Below, piece by piece: positions 42,608 through 52,031 of a stretch of 54,070 nt of DNA. The DNA comes from Betaproteobacteria bacterium (GTDB lineage Bacteria > Pseudomonadota > Gammaproteobacteria > Burkholderiales > Casimicrobiaceae). The stretch spans positions 1-54,070 of the forward strand of contig JADIZG010000021.1 of assembly GCA_016704895.1 (NCBI GenBank), read 5' to 3'. Within the stretch, counting starts at the first letter, position 1; each line of letters starts with the position of its first letter. The notes below the pieces were generated by a model, which was not told where the DNA came from, did not search any database, and saw nothing but the letters and a program-made list of their open reading frames with translations. Position numbers and translations under genes: made by a program.

Positions 42608-43579
42608 TCAACCGACACCCGATCCCTGGTCGTCCATCAGCTTCTGCTGGCGCTCGATGAACTCGAGCGTGCTGTCGATGCCGCGCTGGTTCAGCACGAA
42701 ATTGCGCACCGCGGCCTCGACCAGCACCGCGAGGTTGCGGCCGGCCGCGACGGGGATCGTCACGCGTCGCACCGGCACGCCGAGGACCTCCTGGAAGTTC
42801 GCCTCGACCTTGAGCCGGTCGAGCTCGGAGAACGCCTCGTGGCTGTGGTCCTCCAGGTGCACGATCAGCTTGAGGAGCTTGCGCGGCCGCACGGCGGTCT
42901 CGCCGAAGATCGTCCGGATGTTGAGCACGCCGATGCCGCGGACCTCGAGGAAGTCGCGCAGCACCGCGGGGCAGCGTCCCTCGACGGTGTCCGGCGAGAT
43001 CCGGTAGAGCTCGACGATGTCGTCGGCGACGAGCCCGTTGCCGCGCGAGATGAGCTCGAGCGCGAGCTCGCTCTTGCCGATCGCGGAGGCTCCCGTGATC
43101 AGCACGCCCATCTCCAGCACGTCGAGGAAGACGCCGTGCAGCGTCGTCGACTCCGCGAGCACCCGCGACAGGTACAGGCGGAACACGTCGACGACGTGCG
43201 GCGAGGGCTGCGGCGAGGTGAGCAGCGGGACGTGGTGCCTGTCGCAACTCTGCGCCAGGTCCGGCGGCATGGCCTCGCCGTTCGCGACGACGATCGCGAC
43301 GAGGTCGCCGTCGAACAGCCGGCTGATCGCGCTGCTGTGCTCGCCCGCGGACAGGGACTTCAGGTAGGCGATTTCCGCGGCGCCGAGGAGCTGCACGCGG
43401 AACGGATGGATGAAGTTCATGTGCCCGACCTGCCCGACGGTCGGTTTCAGGGCCGCCTCGCCGGTGAGCACGCGGTTGCCGCCGTCGCGGCCGGCGACCC
43501 AGCGCAGGCCCAGGCGGTCCTGGTTGTCGATCACGAGCCGCTCGACGCTGACCTGCCTCAGATGGGTGTCGGCGGACAT
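42608..43579 (-). CDS. hprK: HPr kinase/phosphorylase HprK
   Basis: 323 residues. Walker A is GASAIGKS at 163-170, followed by LALELISRGNGLVADD and the signature EVRGIGVLNIRTIFGETAVR. It adds and removes phosphate on Ser of HPr or its paralogue NPr. No HPr gene is in this window. Start 43579 (MSADTHLRQ) fits family length; ptsN stops 17 bases upstream. Confidence 0.96.
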   Translation of the reverse strand: MSADTHLRQVSVERLVIDNQDRLGLRWVAGRDGGNRVLTGEAALKPTVGQVGHMNFIHPFRVQLLGAAEIAYLKSLSAGEHSSAISRLFDGDLVAIVVANGEAMPPDLAQSCDRHHVPLLTSPQPSPHVVDVFRLYLSRVLAESTTLHGVFLDVLEMGVLITGASAIGKSELALELISRGNGLVADDIVELYRISPDTVEGRCPAVLRDFLEVRGIGVLNIRTIFGETAVRPRKLLKLIVHLEDHSHEAFSELDRLKVEANFQEVLGVPVRRVTIPVAAGRNLAVLVEAAVRNFVLNQRGIDSTLEFIERQQKLMDDQGSGVG

Positions 43580-43595
43580 CGGGGCGGCGCAGACG

Positions 43596-44057
43596 TCAGG
43601 CGACGGGCGCCCAGTTCCGGATCGCCGACCAGGTGGCTGCGGCGTCGGGCGCTGCGGCGAGGCGCTCCCGGAACGCGCGCTCGCTGAACATCTGCGCGAG
43701 CTCCGACAAGAGCTCGAGGTGCTGCTCGGTCGCGTGCTCGGGCACCAGCAGCACGAAGACCTGGTTGACCGGGCGACCGTCCGGCGCGTCGAACGGGATC
43801 GGCTGGGCGAGGCGGAGGAACGCGCCACGCGCGTCCTTGAGCCCCTTGATCCTGCCGTGGGGGATCGCGATGCCCTGTCCCAGGCCGGTCGAGCCGAGCT
43901 TCTCGCGCGCCGACAGCGCATCGACGACCGTCCCGCGGGCGACGCCGCCGCTCGCCTCGAAGAGCCCCGCGACCGACGCGAAGAGATCGCGCTTGTTCGC
44001 GGCATCGACGCCGACGGCGACGTTGGACTGGGGAAGGAGCTCTGCGATGCGGTTCAT
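43596..44057 (-). CDS. ptsN: Nitrogen PTS protein EIIA-Ntr
   Basis: 153 residues. Active-site His67 in GIAIPHGRIKGLKDA. It is the last acceptor of the regulatory nitrogen PTS and controls potassium and nitrogen responses by its phosphorylation state. It is flanked by hpf (214 bases upstream) and hprK in the standard rpoN cluster. The gap 44058-44270 is G/C-rich; I saw no clear promoter. Confidence 0.95.
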   Translation of the reverse strand: MNRIAELLPQSNVAVGVDAANKRDLFASVAGLFEASGGVARGTVVDALSAREKLGSTGLGQGIAIPHGRIKGLKDARGAFLRLAQPIPFDAPDGRPVNQVFVLLVPEHATEQHLELLSELAQMFSERAFRERLAAAPDAAATWSAIRNWAPVA

Positions 44058-44270
44058 GGCTCGGGAAACGCGGCCGGCGGACCCCGGGAGGGGCAGTCCG
44101 GCACGCGCGTTCGGACCGGTCGGCGATTCTACACGCCAGGCGACGCGGCGACGCTGCGGCCTCAGGCGCCCGTCGTCGATCCCCGTGGCCGTGCCCGGCC
44201 CGCGCCGACGCAGCGACGCCGCGCCCGCACGGGCCCTCGCCGACGCGCGACGCCGCCTCCGTCGAGAAGC

Positions 44271-44618
44271 TCAACTGCCCGCCTCCGGCGCCCAGGTGGC
44301 GGGATCGCGCTTGACCGCCGCGCCGTCGTGGCGATCGGCCACGCGCTTCTCCTTCGCCTTCAGCACCTGCCGGTCGAGCTTGTCCGCCAGCGCGTCGATC
44401 GCCGCGTACATGTCGGGCTCGATCGCCTCGGCGTGGATGTCCTTGCCCCGGATGTGCAGGTTCGCCTCGACCTTCTGTCGAAGCTTGTCCACCGACAGCA
44501 CGACGTTGACGTCGATCACATGGTCGAAATGCCGCGTGACCCGTTCGAGTTTCGCGACGACGTAGTCGCGGATCGCGGGGGTGATCTCGAGGTGATTGCC
44601 GGTGAGGTTCAGGTTCAT
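44271..44618 (-). CDS. hpf: Ribosome hibernation promoting factor, short form
   Basis: 115 residues from ATG 44618, with GGAG upstream: MNLNLTGNHLEITPAIRDYV. The fold is beta-alpha-beta3-alpha: NVVLSVDKLRQKVEANLHIR, DMYAAIDALADKLDRQVLKA. It has about 20 more residues than E. coli HPF but lacks the long-form C-terminal domain. It binds the small subunit to make inactive 100S ribosomes. Confidence 0.95.
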   Translation of the reverse strand: MNLNLTGNHLEITPAIRDYVVAKLERVTRHFDHVIDVNVVLSVDKLRQKVEANLHIRGKDIHAEAIEPDMYAAIDALADKLDRQVLKAKEKRVADRHDGAAVKRDPATWAPEAGS

Positions 44619-44674
44619 GCGCGCTCCTTCCGGGCGATTCCGCTTGCACGCACGTCGCGTCGCGAATCCATCCG

Positions 44675-46165
44675 CTAGAGCGACTTGCGCAGGTTGACGG
44701 GAGGGATCGAAAGGGCCTCCCGGTACTTCGCGACGGTGCGACGGGCGACCAGGATGCCCTGCTCGCCCAGCACCTCCGCGATCTTGCTGTCGGTCAGCGG
44801 CGTCTTCGGATCCTCGGCGCCGATCAGCTGCTTGATCAGCGCGCGGATCGCGGTGGCCGAGGCCGCGCCGCCGGTGTCGGTCGCGACGTGGCTGCCGAAG
44901 AAATACTTGAGCTCGTAGGTCCCGCGCGGCGTGAGCATGTACTTCTGCGTCGTCACGCGCGAGATCGTCGACTCGTGCAGGCCCAGCATGTCGGCGATCT
45001 CGCGCAGCACCATCGGGCGCATCGCGACCTCGCCGTGCTCGAAGAATCGCCGCTGGCGCTCGACGATCGCCTGCGCGACCCGGAGGATCGTGTCGAAGCG
45101 CTGCTGGACGTTCCGGATCAGCCACTTGGCTTCCTGCAGCTGCGCGGCGAGCTGCTGGTTCGACGCGTCGCGGCTCCGCGCCAGGATGTCGGCGTAGATG
45201 CGGTTGACGCGCAGCTTGGGCATCGCCGCCTCGTTGAGCGACGCGGTCCAGTGGCCGCGCAGCTTGCGCACGACCACGTCGGGGACCACGTAGTTCGCCT
45301 CGGCCTTCGCGAACGCCGAGCCGGGCCGCGGATTGAGCGTGCGGACGAGCTCGCGGATCGAGCGCACGGACGCGTCGTCGCACTGCAGGACGCGCTTGAG
45401 CCTCGTGACGTCGCGGTTGGCGAGGAGATCCAGGTGCGACTCGACCACCTTGAGCGCCGCGGCGCGGCAGGGCGTCGATTCCGGCAGCGCCCTGAGCTGC
45501 AGCGCGAGCGACTCGCCGAGGCCGCGCGCGCCGACGCCGACGGGCTCGAAGCTCTGCAGGTATCGCAACGCGATCGACAGGTCGTCGAGGTCGATGTCGA
45601 GCTCGTCGGGGAAGAGCTCGACCAGCTCGTCGAGCGAGCTCGTCAGGAAGCCGTCGTCGTCGAGCGCGTCGATGAGCGCCGCGACGAGCTGCCGGTCGCG
45701 CTGCGGGAGCGAGAGCATCCCGAGCTGCGAGACCAGGTGGTCGCGCAGCGTCGACGACGCGACCTGCTGCGGGTAGAACTCGTCGTCGTCGTCGGCCGGC
45801 GGGGCCGACCCCCAGTCGCCGTCGCCGAAGCCGCCTTCCTCGGCGAACTCGACCTCGTTCGCGGGCACGCCGCGCTCGGCGGCGTCGGCCGTGTCGACCG
45901 GCTCCTCCGCGCGCTCGTCGTCCGCTTCCGAGGTGCGGACGGTCTCCGGGACCTCGGCCGGGGCGGGGGCGACGCTCGCGCCGGCGTCGGCGCCGCCGCC
46001 TTCCTCGTCCTCGTCGCTCTTCTCGAGCAGCGGGTTCTCCTGCAGCATCCGCTCGACCTCGGCGTTGAGCTCGAGCGTCGAGAGCTGCAGCAGCCGGATC
46101 GACTGCTGCAGCTGCGGCGTCAGCGTGAGGTGCTGCGAGAGCTTGAGCTGGAGCGTGGGCTTCAT
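44675..46165 (-). CDS. rpoN: RNA polymerase sigma-54 factor RpoN
   Basis: 496 residues. Region I MKPTLQLKLSQHLTLTPQLQ QSIRLLQLS (split here), an acidic region II (about 60-125), the core-binding domain, and C-terminal HTH plus RpoN box (VARRTVAKYREALSIP). Start 46165 gives the conserved N-terminus; earlier starts run into lptB. It serves promoters with GG-N10-GC spacing, one of which is predicted at 23018-23033. Confidence 0.97.
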   Translation of the reverse strand: MKPTLQLKLSQHLTLTPQLQQSIRLLQLSTLELNAEVERMLQENPLLEKSDEDEEGGGADAGASVAPAPAEVPETVRTSEADDERAEEPVDTADAAERGVPANEVEFAEEGGFGDGDWGSAPPADDDDEFYPQQVASSTLRDHLVSQLGMLSLPQRDRQLVAALIDALDDDGFLTSSLDELVELFPDELDIDLDDLSIALRYLQSFEPVGVGARGLGESLALQLRALPESTPCRAAALKVVESHLDLLANRDVTRLKRVLQCDDASVRSIRELVRTLNPRPGSAFAKAEANYVVPDVVVRKLRGHWTASLNEAAMPKLRVNRIYADILARSRDASNQQLAAQLQEAKWLIRNVQQRFDTILRVAQAIVERQRRFFEHGEVAMRPMVLREIADMLGLHESTISRVTTQKYMLTPRGTYELKYFFGSHVATDTGGAASATAIRALIKQLIGAEDPKTPLTDSKIAEVLGEQGILVARRTVAKYREALSIPPVNLRKSL

Positions 46166-46178
46166 CAAGCCGGGACGG

Positions 46179-46901
46179 CTACAGGCGGAAATGCTCGCCG
46201 AGGTAGACCTTGCGCACGGACTCATTATAGACAATCTCGTCCGGCGCGCCCGAGGCCAGCACGCTGCCCTCGTTGATGATGTAGGCGCGGTCGCAGATCC
46301 CGAGCGTCTCCCGCACGTTGTGGTCGGTGATCAGGACGCCGATCCCGCGCTCCTTCAGGAAGCCGATGATGCGCTGGATGTCGAGCACCGCGATCGGGTC
46401 GACGCCCGCGAACGGCTCGTCCAGCAGGATGAACCGCGGGCGCGTCGCGAGCGCGCGCGCGATCTCGCAGCGGCGGCGCTCGCCGCCCGAGAGCGACACC
46501 GCGGGCGCGCTGGCGAGGTGCGAGATCGACAGGTCCTCGAGCAGCGCGTCGAGACGGTTCGCGATCGCGTCCGGGTCGGTCTCCTGCAGTTCGAGGATCG
46601 CGCGCACGTTCTCGGCGACCGTGAGCTTGCGGAAGATCGACGCCTCCTGCGGCAGGTACGAGAGGCCGCGCCGCGCGCGCTGGTGGATCGCGAGGCGCGA
46701 GAGGTCCTCCCCGTCGAGCGCGATCGTGCCGCCGTCGCCGGGCACCAGCCCGACGATCATGTAGAAGCAGGTCGTCTTGCCCGCGCCGTTGGGTCCGAGC
46801 AGGCCGACGACCTCGCCGCTCGCGACCTCGAGCGACACATCGTGGACGACGGTTCGCGTCTTGTAGCGCTTGCGCAGGTGCGCCGCCGAGAGCTGGCTCA
46901 C
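46179..46901 (-). CDS. lptB: LPS export ABC transporter ATPase LptB
   Basis: 240 residues. Walker A GPNGAGKTT at 36-44, Q-loop LPQEASIFRKLTV, signature LSGGERRR, Walker B FILLDEPFAGVDP, switch His in ITDHNVRE. It powers LPS transport with LptFG (not in the window). It overlaps lptA by four bases (ATGA) and is followed by rpoN after 13 bases. Confidence 0.97.
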   Translation of the reverse strand: MSQLSAAHLRKRYKTRTVVHDVSLEVASGEVVGLLGPNGAGKTTCFYMIVGLVPGDGGTIALDGEDLSRLAIHQRARRGLSYLPQEASIFRKLTVAENVRAILELQETDPDAIANRLDALLEDLSISHLASAPAVSLSGGERRRCEIARALATRPRFILLDEPFAGVDPIAVLDIQRIIGFLKERGIGVLITDHNVRETLGICDRAYIINEGSVLASGAPDEIVYNESVRKVYLGEHFRL

Positions 46902-47527
46902 TTGGATGCGGGCTCGCCGGCGGGCTTGAGCGCGACCGGGGCCGGCGCCTTGGCGGCGTCCGCCCCCTTCGGCGACGCCTTGTCGCCGGCCTTGCCGGGC
47001 GCGCCCGTTCCTTCGCGCGGCTGGAACGTGCCGCGCACGCGGGCGCCCGGCCCGGCGGCGGCCGCCGCCGGCGTATCCGGCCTTCCCTCGGCCTTGAACA
47101 CCTCGGTCTTCGCGTTGTACGAGATGTAGTTGCTGCGGATCTCGTCGGTACCCTGCTTGAGCAGGGCGCGGTCGAACAGCTCGAGCAGGTCCTTCGCGCC
47201 GTCGTACTCGATCCGCTGCGCGAATCCCTCGTAGTACTCGTCGCGGCCGTCGCGCTTCTGCCGGAACGACACCGGGTTGCCGGTCGCGGTGACCTGCATC
47301 GAGTTGTCGGGGTTCTGCTTGAACGTCAGGCGATCGGCGCGAATGGTGATCGTGCCCTGGGTGAGCACGACGCTGCCGTCGAGCTTGCCCACCTTGGACT
47401 CGTAGTTGAGGTCGCCGCGGTCCGACGAGAAGTTGATCGGCTTCTCGCGGTCGCCGGTTTCGGCGAGCGGGGCAGCGGAGAGCGATGCGAGCGCGAGCGC
47501 CGCGAGGAGGCGGGAGATGGGAGTCAC
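46898..47527 (-). CDS. lptA: LPS transport periplasmic protein LptA
   Basis: 209 residues from GTG 47527, overlapping the lptC stop (GTGA). The signal peptide ends near SAAPLAETG (residue 22). The OstA/LptA beta-jellyroll follows: REKPINFSSDRGDLNYESK, GSVVLTQGTITIRADRL, VTATGNPVSFRQK. A tail of about 50 residues rich in Ala, Pro and Lys (APAPVALKPAGEPASK at the end) is extra compared with E. coli. It bridges LptC to LptD. Confidence 0.95.
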   Translation of the reverse strand: MTPISRLLAALALASLSAAPLAETGDREKPINFSSDRGDLNYESKVGKLDGSVVLTQGTITIRADRLTFKQNPDNSMQVTATGNPVSFRQKRDGRDEYYEGFAQRIEYDGAKDLLELFDRALLKQGTDEIRSNYISYNAKTEVFKAEGRPDTPAAAAAGPGARVRGTFQPREGTGAPGKAGDKASPKGADAAKAPAPVALKPAGEPASK

Positions 47528-48153
47528 GGCGTTGGCGTCGGTGCAGGCCCCGGTTGCATCGTGCCGCGGACCTGGCCCTTCAGGACCGCGGTCTTCGCGA
47601 GGTTGTCGAACTCGAGCCCGACCCCCCGGATGATGCCACGCGGCTCCTCGATCGTCACCGGCTTGTCGGTCGTGAAGCGCTGCTGCCGGGTCTGCACGTG
47701 CAGCTCCTCGGTCCGCAGCGTGAAGCGGCCGCCCGGAGTGCCGTCGGCCGCGCCGCCCGCGGGCGAGTCGCGCACGGCGTGCACGTCGCCGCGGAACGTC
47801 GCGTTCTCGCGGTCGGCGGAGAGTTTCCCGTGCCGGGCCGTGAGCGCGAGCGCCGGACGGCCCGGCTCGGTCAGCTCGAAGCGGGGTTCGACGAGCTCGG
47901 TGGTCTGGTCGTCGCCGAAGTGCTCGGCGCGTTTCGCCGAGATCGACTGGCGGGGCTTTCCGTCGGCCCCCAGGCTCACCGCGCGGAAGTTCTCGATGTA
48001 CATGTCCGGCTCGTGGCGCGGCGCCCCGCCACGGTTGCCGGCCGGCGACTGGATCTGCGCGTCGAGCCAGTAGGTGAGCGCGGCGAGGCCGCCCAGCAGC
48101 AGCACGGGCGACCACGCGGTCAGCCTGTCGAGGAGGTAGCGGGTGCGATCCAT
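47524..48153 (-). CDS. lptC: LPS export protein LptC
   Basis: 209 residues. One membrane helix (WSPVLLLGGLAALTYWLDAQ, about 14-33), then a periplasmic jellyroll: PDMYIENFRAVSLGADGKPR, ISAKRAEHFGDDQTTELVEP, TEELHVQTRQQRFTTDKPVT. It passes LPS to LptA. The 123-base gap to kdsC is G/C-rich and without a clear signal. Confidence 0.93.
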   Translation of the reverse strand: MDRTRYLLDRLTAWSPVLLLGGLAALTYWLDAQIQSPAGNRGGAPRHEPDMYIENFRAVSLGADGKPRQSISAKRAEHFGDDQTTELVEPRFELTEPGRPALALTARHGKLSADRENATFRGDVHAVRDSPAGGAADGTPGGRFTLRTEELHVQTRQQRFTTDKPVTIEEPRGIIRGVGLEFDNLAKTAVLKGQVRGTMQPGPAPTPTP

Positions 48154-48276
48154 CGTGTCGTGCAGGGATCAGAGGGGATAGCGTGGGCGAAACGGCGGGA
48201 CGCCGCAACCGGTCGCGGCTTTCCCGGCGCCAGGCGGGCGCGAAGGCGCGGGCGGCACCGCCACGGTCCGGATCGA

Positions 48277-48828
48277 TCATCCGTCGCGGTCCCGGAAACC
48301 CTGAGCCGCGAGGATGAGCTCGGCCAGCTCGCGCGCGGCGCCGTGGCCGCCGTCGCGACGCGTCACGTAGTGCGCGTGGCGCCTCACCTCGTCGGGCGCG
48401 TGCGGGACGCTCGCCGCGAGCCCGCAGGCGCGCAGGAGCGGCACGTCCGGCAGGTCGTCGCCGATGTGCGCGCAGGCCTGCGCGGTCAGGCCGAGCGAGG
48501 CGCGCAGACGCTCCCACGCGGGAAGCTTGTCGTCGGTGCCGCGGATCAGGTGGACGATGCCGAGGGCACGAGCGCGATGGGCGACCGAGGCGGAAGCGCT
48601 GCCGGTGATCCACGCGACCTCGACGCCCGCCGCCTTCAGCCGCTTGAGGCCGACGCCGTCGAGCGCATGGAACGCCTTGGTCTCGCGCCCCTCGTCGTCG
48701 ACGTAGATGCGGCCGTCGGTCAGCACGCCGTCGACGTCGCAGGTGACGAGGCGCACCGCGCGCGCGCGCGCCTCGACCGCCGGGTCGAGCGCCCCGGGCG
48801 CGGGAGGGAGGGCTCGCGGCTCGTCCAT
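48277..48828 (-). CDS. kdsC: 3-deoxy-D-manno-octulosonate 8-phosphate phosphatase KdsC
   Basis: 183 residues of the C0 HAD family. Motif I VTCDVDGVLTDGRIYVDDEG, motif II WITGSASASVAHRA, motif III Lys near DDKLPAWERL, motif IV HIGDDLPDVPLLRACG. It releases Kdo from Kdo-8-phosphate for LPS core. Start 48828 (MDEPRAL) lies two bases after the kdsD stop. Confidence 0.95.
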   Translation of the reverse strand: MDEPRALPPAPGALDPAVEARARAVRLVTCDVDGVLTDGRIYVDDEGRETKAFHALDGVGLKRLKAAGVEVAWITGSASASVAHRARALGIVHLIRGTDDKLPAWERLRASLGLTAQACAHIGDDLPDVPLLRACGLAASVPHAPDEVRRHAHYVTRRDGGHGAARELAELILAAQGFRDRDG

Positions 48829-48830
48829 CG

Positions 48831-49838
48831 TCACACCACGCGCGCGCGGAAGAGGTCGTGCAGGTGCAACGCGCCGACCAGCGTGCCGATCGCGTCGACG
48901 ACGAGCAGCTGCGAGACCTTCGGCGGCGCCTCCATCAGCTCGACGCAGTCGATGGCGAGCCGGTCGGCCGCGATCGTGCGCGGCGAGCGCGTCATCACGT
49001 CGTCGACGCGCGCCGCCCCGACGTCGCGCACGCGGGCGATCGCGCGGCGCAGGTCGCCGTCGGTGACGATGCCGACGACGCGGCCGGCGCCGTCGACGAC
49101 CGCGGTCATCCCCATGCCCTTGCCGCCCATCTCGACGATCGCCTCGGCCAGCGTCGCGCCGCTGCGCACGATCGGCAGCGCCGCGCCGTCGCGCATCACG
49201 TCGGACACGCGCGTGAGCAGGCGCCGGCCGAGCGAGCCGCCCGGGTGCGAGCGCGCGAAGTCCTCGGCCGAGAATCCGCGCGCGTCGAGCAGCGCGAGCG
49301 CGAGCGCGTCGCCCAGCGCCAGTGCCGCGGTCGTGCTCGCGGTGGGCGCGAGCCCGAGCGGGCACGCCTCGGCATCGACCGCCGCGTCGAGGTGCACGTC
49401 CGCGGCCGCCGCGAGCGTGCTGCGCTCGTTGCCGGTGATCGCGACGATCGCGGCGCCCTGCCGCTTCACGTGCGGCGCGAGCGTGACGAGCTCGTCGGTC
49501 TCGCCGGAGTTCGACAGCATGACGACGACGTCGTCGGGCGTGATCATCCCGAGGTCGCCGTGCTGCGCCTCGGCCGGGTGAACGAAGAACGCCGGCGTGC
49601 CGGTCGACGCGAGCGTCGCGGCGAGCTTGCGGGCGACGTGCCCGGACTTGCCCAGTCCCGAGACGACGACCCGCCCGCGGCAGTGGAAGAGCCGGTCGAC
49701 CGCGTCGACGAACGAGCTTCCGAGCCGGCCCGCGAGCGCGTCGATCGCGCGCGCCTCGGTCGCGAGCACGTCGCGCGCCAGCGCGAGCGCGCGGCCGGCG
49801 ACGACGCCCGGCCGCGGCGGAGTGGGGGAGGCGCTCAT
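48831..49838 (-). CDS. kdsD: Arabinose-5-phosphate isomerase KdsD
   Basis: 335 residues. SIS domain: VVVSGLGKSGHVARKLAATL, TPAFFVHPAEAQHGDLGMIT, VVMLSNSGETDEL. Two CBS domains: DVMRDGAALPIVRSGATLAE and DVMTRSPRTIAADRLAIDC. It turns ribulose-5-phosphate into arabinose-5-phosphate, the first Kdo step. A TATACT box ends only seven bases before the ATG, so the transcript may be leaderless. Confidence 0.96.
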   Translation of the reverse strand: MSASPTPPRPGVVAGRALALARDVLATEARAIDALAGRLGSSFVDAVDRLFHCRGRVVVSGLGKSGHVARKLAATLASTGTPAFFVHPAEAQHGDLGMITPDDVVVMLSNSGETDELVTLAPHVKRQGAAIVAITGNERSTLAAAADVHLDAAVDAEACPLGLAPTASTTAALALGDALALALLDARGFSAEDFARSHPGGSLGRRLLTRVSDVMRDGAALPIVRSGATLAEAIVEMGGKGMGMTAVVDGAGRVVGIVTDGDLRRAIARVRDVGAARVDDVMTRSPRTIAADRLAIDCVELMEAPPKVSQLLVVDAIGTLVGALHLHDLFRARVV

Positions 49839-49844
49839 CGTGCA

Positions 49845-49850
49845 AGTATA
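49845..49850 (-). promoter_or_regulatory. -10-like box right before kdsD
   Basis: TATACT on the minus strand. Standard spacing puts the transcript start on or next to the A of the kdsD ATG (49838). No good -35 box is seen. Confidence 0.4.
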
Positions 49851-49924
49851 GAGGGCGCGCCCGGTGCGCGGTTCCGGGCGCGCGCGGCGGGTCCGCGCAC
49901 CCGCCGACGCCCCGGCGCCGGCGT

Positions 49925-49957
49925 GCTAACGTCGGGCTTCGGCGAAACCCGGTTAGC
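49925..49957. promoter_or_regulatory. Hairpin upstream of kef
   Basis: GCTAAC(gt)CGGG pairs with CCCGGTTAGC around a 13-base loop, 16 bases before the kef ATG. It could shape the 5' end of the kef transcript or be an operator; nothing further supports either. Confidence 0.4.
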
Positions 49958-49972
49958 GCTGTCCTTCACGCC

Positions 49973-51937
49973 ATGCTGCATGCGCTGCCCCTCATTCTCG
50001 TGCTGCTCGCCGCGGCGGTCGTCGTCGTGGTGCTGTGCCGCCTCGTGCGGCTGCCGCCGGTCCTGGGCTACCTGATCGTCGGCGCGGCGGTCGGCCCGCA
50101 CGCGCTGGGCTGGGTTCCCGACGACCAGCCGACGCGCTACGTCGCCGAGTTCGGCCTCGTGTTCCTGCTCTTCTCGGTCGGTCTCGAGTTCTCGCTCGCC
50201 AAGCTGAACGCGATGCGCCGCGCGGTGTTCGGGCTGGGTCTCGCGCAGGTCGCGGTCACGGCGGCCGCGGCGACCCTCACCGTGCAGCTCGCCGGCTTCG
50301 GCTGGCAGCTCGGGCTCGTGCTCGGCGGCGCGCTCGCGATGAGCTCGACCGCGATCGTCTCGAAGATGCTGGCCGAGCGCGGCGAGCTCGCGACGCCTCA
50401 CGGCCGCGACGTGATGGGGATCCTGCTGTTCCAGGATCTCGCGGTGGTCGCGTTCCTGATCGTGATCCCGTCGCTCAACGCCAGGGGAGAGGCGCTCGCC
50501 ATCGCGCTCGGCCTCGCGGCGCTGAAGGCCGTCCTCGCGCTCGGCGTCGTGCTCTACGCCGGACAGCGTCCCATGCGCTGGTGGTTCTCCGTCGTGGCCC
50601 GTCAGCGGTCGCACGAGCTGTTCATGCTCAACCTGCTGCTCGTGGCGCTGGGGCTCGCGGCGCTCACCGAGGCCGCCGGGCTCTCGCTCGCGCTGGGCGC
50701 GTTCCTCGCCGGGATGCTGATCGCGGAGACCGAGTTCCGCTACCAGGTCGAGGAGGACATCGCGCCGTTCCGCGACGTGCTGCTCGGGCTGTTCTTCGTG
50801 ACGGTCGGCATGTCGCTCGACCTGCGGGTCGTCGCGGAAAACATCGGCTGGGTCGTGGCGCTCCTCGTCGTCCCGGTCGCCGCCAAGCTCGCGCTCATCG
50901 TGCTGCTGTCGCGCGCGTTCGGATCGTCGCTCGCCACGGCGCTGCGCACCGGGCTCTACCTCGCGCAGGCCGGCGAGCTCGCGCTCGCGATGCTCGCGCT
51001 GGCCGTGCAGAGCCGGATCCTCGACGGCCCGATCCAGCAGGTGGTGCTCGCGGCGATGGTGCTGTCGATGCTCGCCGCGCCGGTCGTGATCCAGTACATC
51101 GAGCCGGTCGTCCGCCGGTTCACCGCGAACGACTGGCTCGCGCGCGCGGCGCAGGTCACCGCGATCGCGTCGCAGGCGATGGCGCGCCAGGAGCACGTGA
51201 TCGTGTGCGGCTACGGCCGCAGCGGCCAGAACCTGGCGCGGCTCCTCGACGTCGAGAACATCCCGTTCGTCGCGCTCGACAACGACCCGGATCGCGTCCG
51301 CGAGGCGTCGGGCGCGGGCGCGAGCGTCGTCTACGGGGATGCGGGCCGGCGCGAGACGCTCGCGGCGGCGGGGCTCGCGAAGGCGCGCGCGGTCGTGATC
51401 ACGTTCGCCGACGTCCCGCTCGCGCTCAAGATCATCCACCAGGTGCACCGCCTGCGGCCCGACGTCCCGGTGGTCGTGCGCACGCTCGACGACGCCGAGC
51501 TCGACCGCCTGCTCAAGGCGGGCGCGACCGAAGTGGTGCCCGAGGTGCTGGAGGGCAGCCTGATGCTCGCCGCCCATTCGCTCCTGTTGCTCGGCGTTCC
51601 GCTCAACCGCGTGCTCGCCCGCATCCGCGCGATCCGCGAGGAGCGCTACAGCCTGTTCCGGGGCTTCTTCCGCGGCGCGACGGACGCGACCGACGACGCC
51701 GACAGCCTGCAGCCGCGCCTGAAGTCGGTGCTGCTCACCGAGCGCGCGGCGGCGGTGGGGCGCACGCTCGGGGAACTCGAGCTCGACCGGATCGTCGAGG
51801 TGAACGCGGTGCGCAGGCTGGGCGTGCGCTCGACGCGGCCGTCGCCCGACTGGACGATGGAGGCGGGCGACGTCATCGTGCTGCTCGGCCGGCCCGAGAA
51901 CCTCGCGATCGCCGAGGCGCGCCTGCTGAACGACTGA
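49973..51937 (+). CDS. CPA2-family cation:proton antiporter with RCK domain (KefB/KefC-like)
   Basis: 654 residues. About twelve membrane helices fill residues 1-385 with the family's LGYLIVGAAVGPHALGWVP, LFSVGLEFSLAKL, AMSSTAIVSKML and FFVTVGMSLDL. An RCK_N (TrkA-N) domain follows, with HVIVCGYGRSGQNLARLLDV and VVYGDAGRRETLAAAGL. The last 80 residues are an RCK_C-like domain (EVNAVRRLGVRSTRPSPDWT minus context). It probably exports potassium in exchange for protons under redox or nucleotide control. Divergent from kdsD, as in many betaproteobacteria. Confidence 0.92.
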   Translation: MLHALPLILVLLAAAVVVVVLCRLVRLPPVLGYLIVGAAVGPHALGWVPDDQPTRYVAEFGLVFLLFSVGLEFSLAKLNAMRRAVFGLGLAQVAVTAAAATLTVQLAGFGWQLGLVLGGALAMSSTAIVSKMLAERGELATPHGRDVMGILLFQDLAVVAFLIVIPSLNARGEALAIALGLAALKAVLALGVVLYAGQRPMRWWFSVVARQRSHELFMLNLLLVALGLAALTEAAGLSLALGAFLAGMLIAETEFRYQVEEDIAPFRDVLLGLFFVTVGMSLDLRVVAENIGWVVALLVVPVAAKLALIVLLSRAFGSSLATALRTGLYLAQAGELALAMLALAVQSRILDGPIQQVVLAAMVLSMLAAPVVIQYIEPVVRRFTANDWLARAAQVTAIASQAMARQEHVIVCGYGRSGQNLARLLDVENIPFVALDNDPDRVREASGAGASVVYGDAGRRETLAAAGLAKARAVVITFADVPLALKIIHQVHRLRPDVPVVVRTLDDAELDRLLKAGATEVVPEVLEGSLMLAAHSLLLLGVPLNRVLARIRAIREERYSLFRGFFRGATDATDDADSLQPRLKSVLLTERAAAVGRTLGELELDRIVEVNAVRRLGVRSTRPSPDWTMEAGDVIVLLGRPENLAIAEARLLND

Positions 51938-52031
51938 CGCGCTCGCGGCGGGAGGCCGCCAACTGACCGCGGGTCATTGCTGCGCGGGCACGCGCCCCGT
52001 ACAATCCCGGGTCCCCCAGGGAGCGCTCTCC

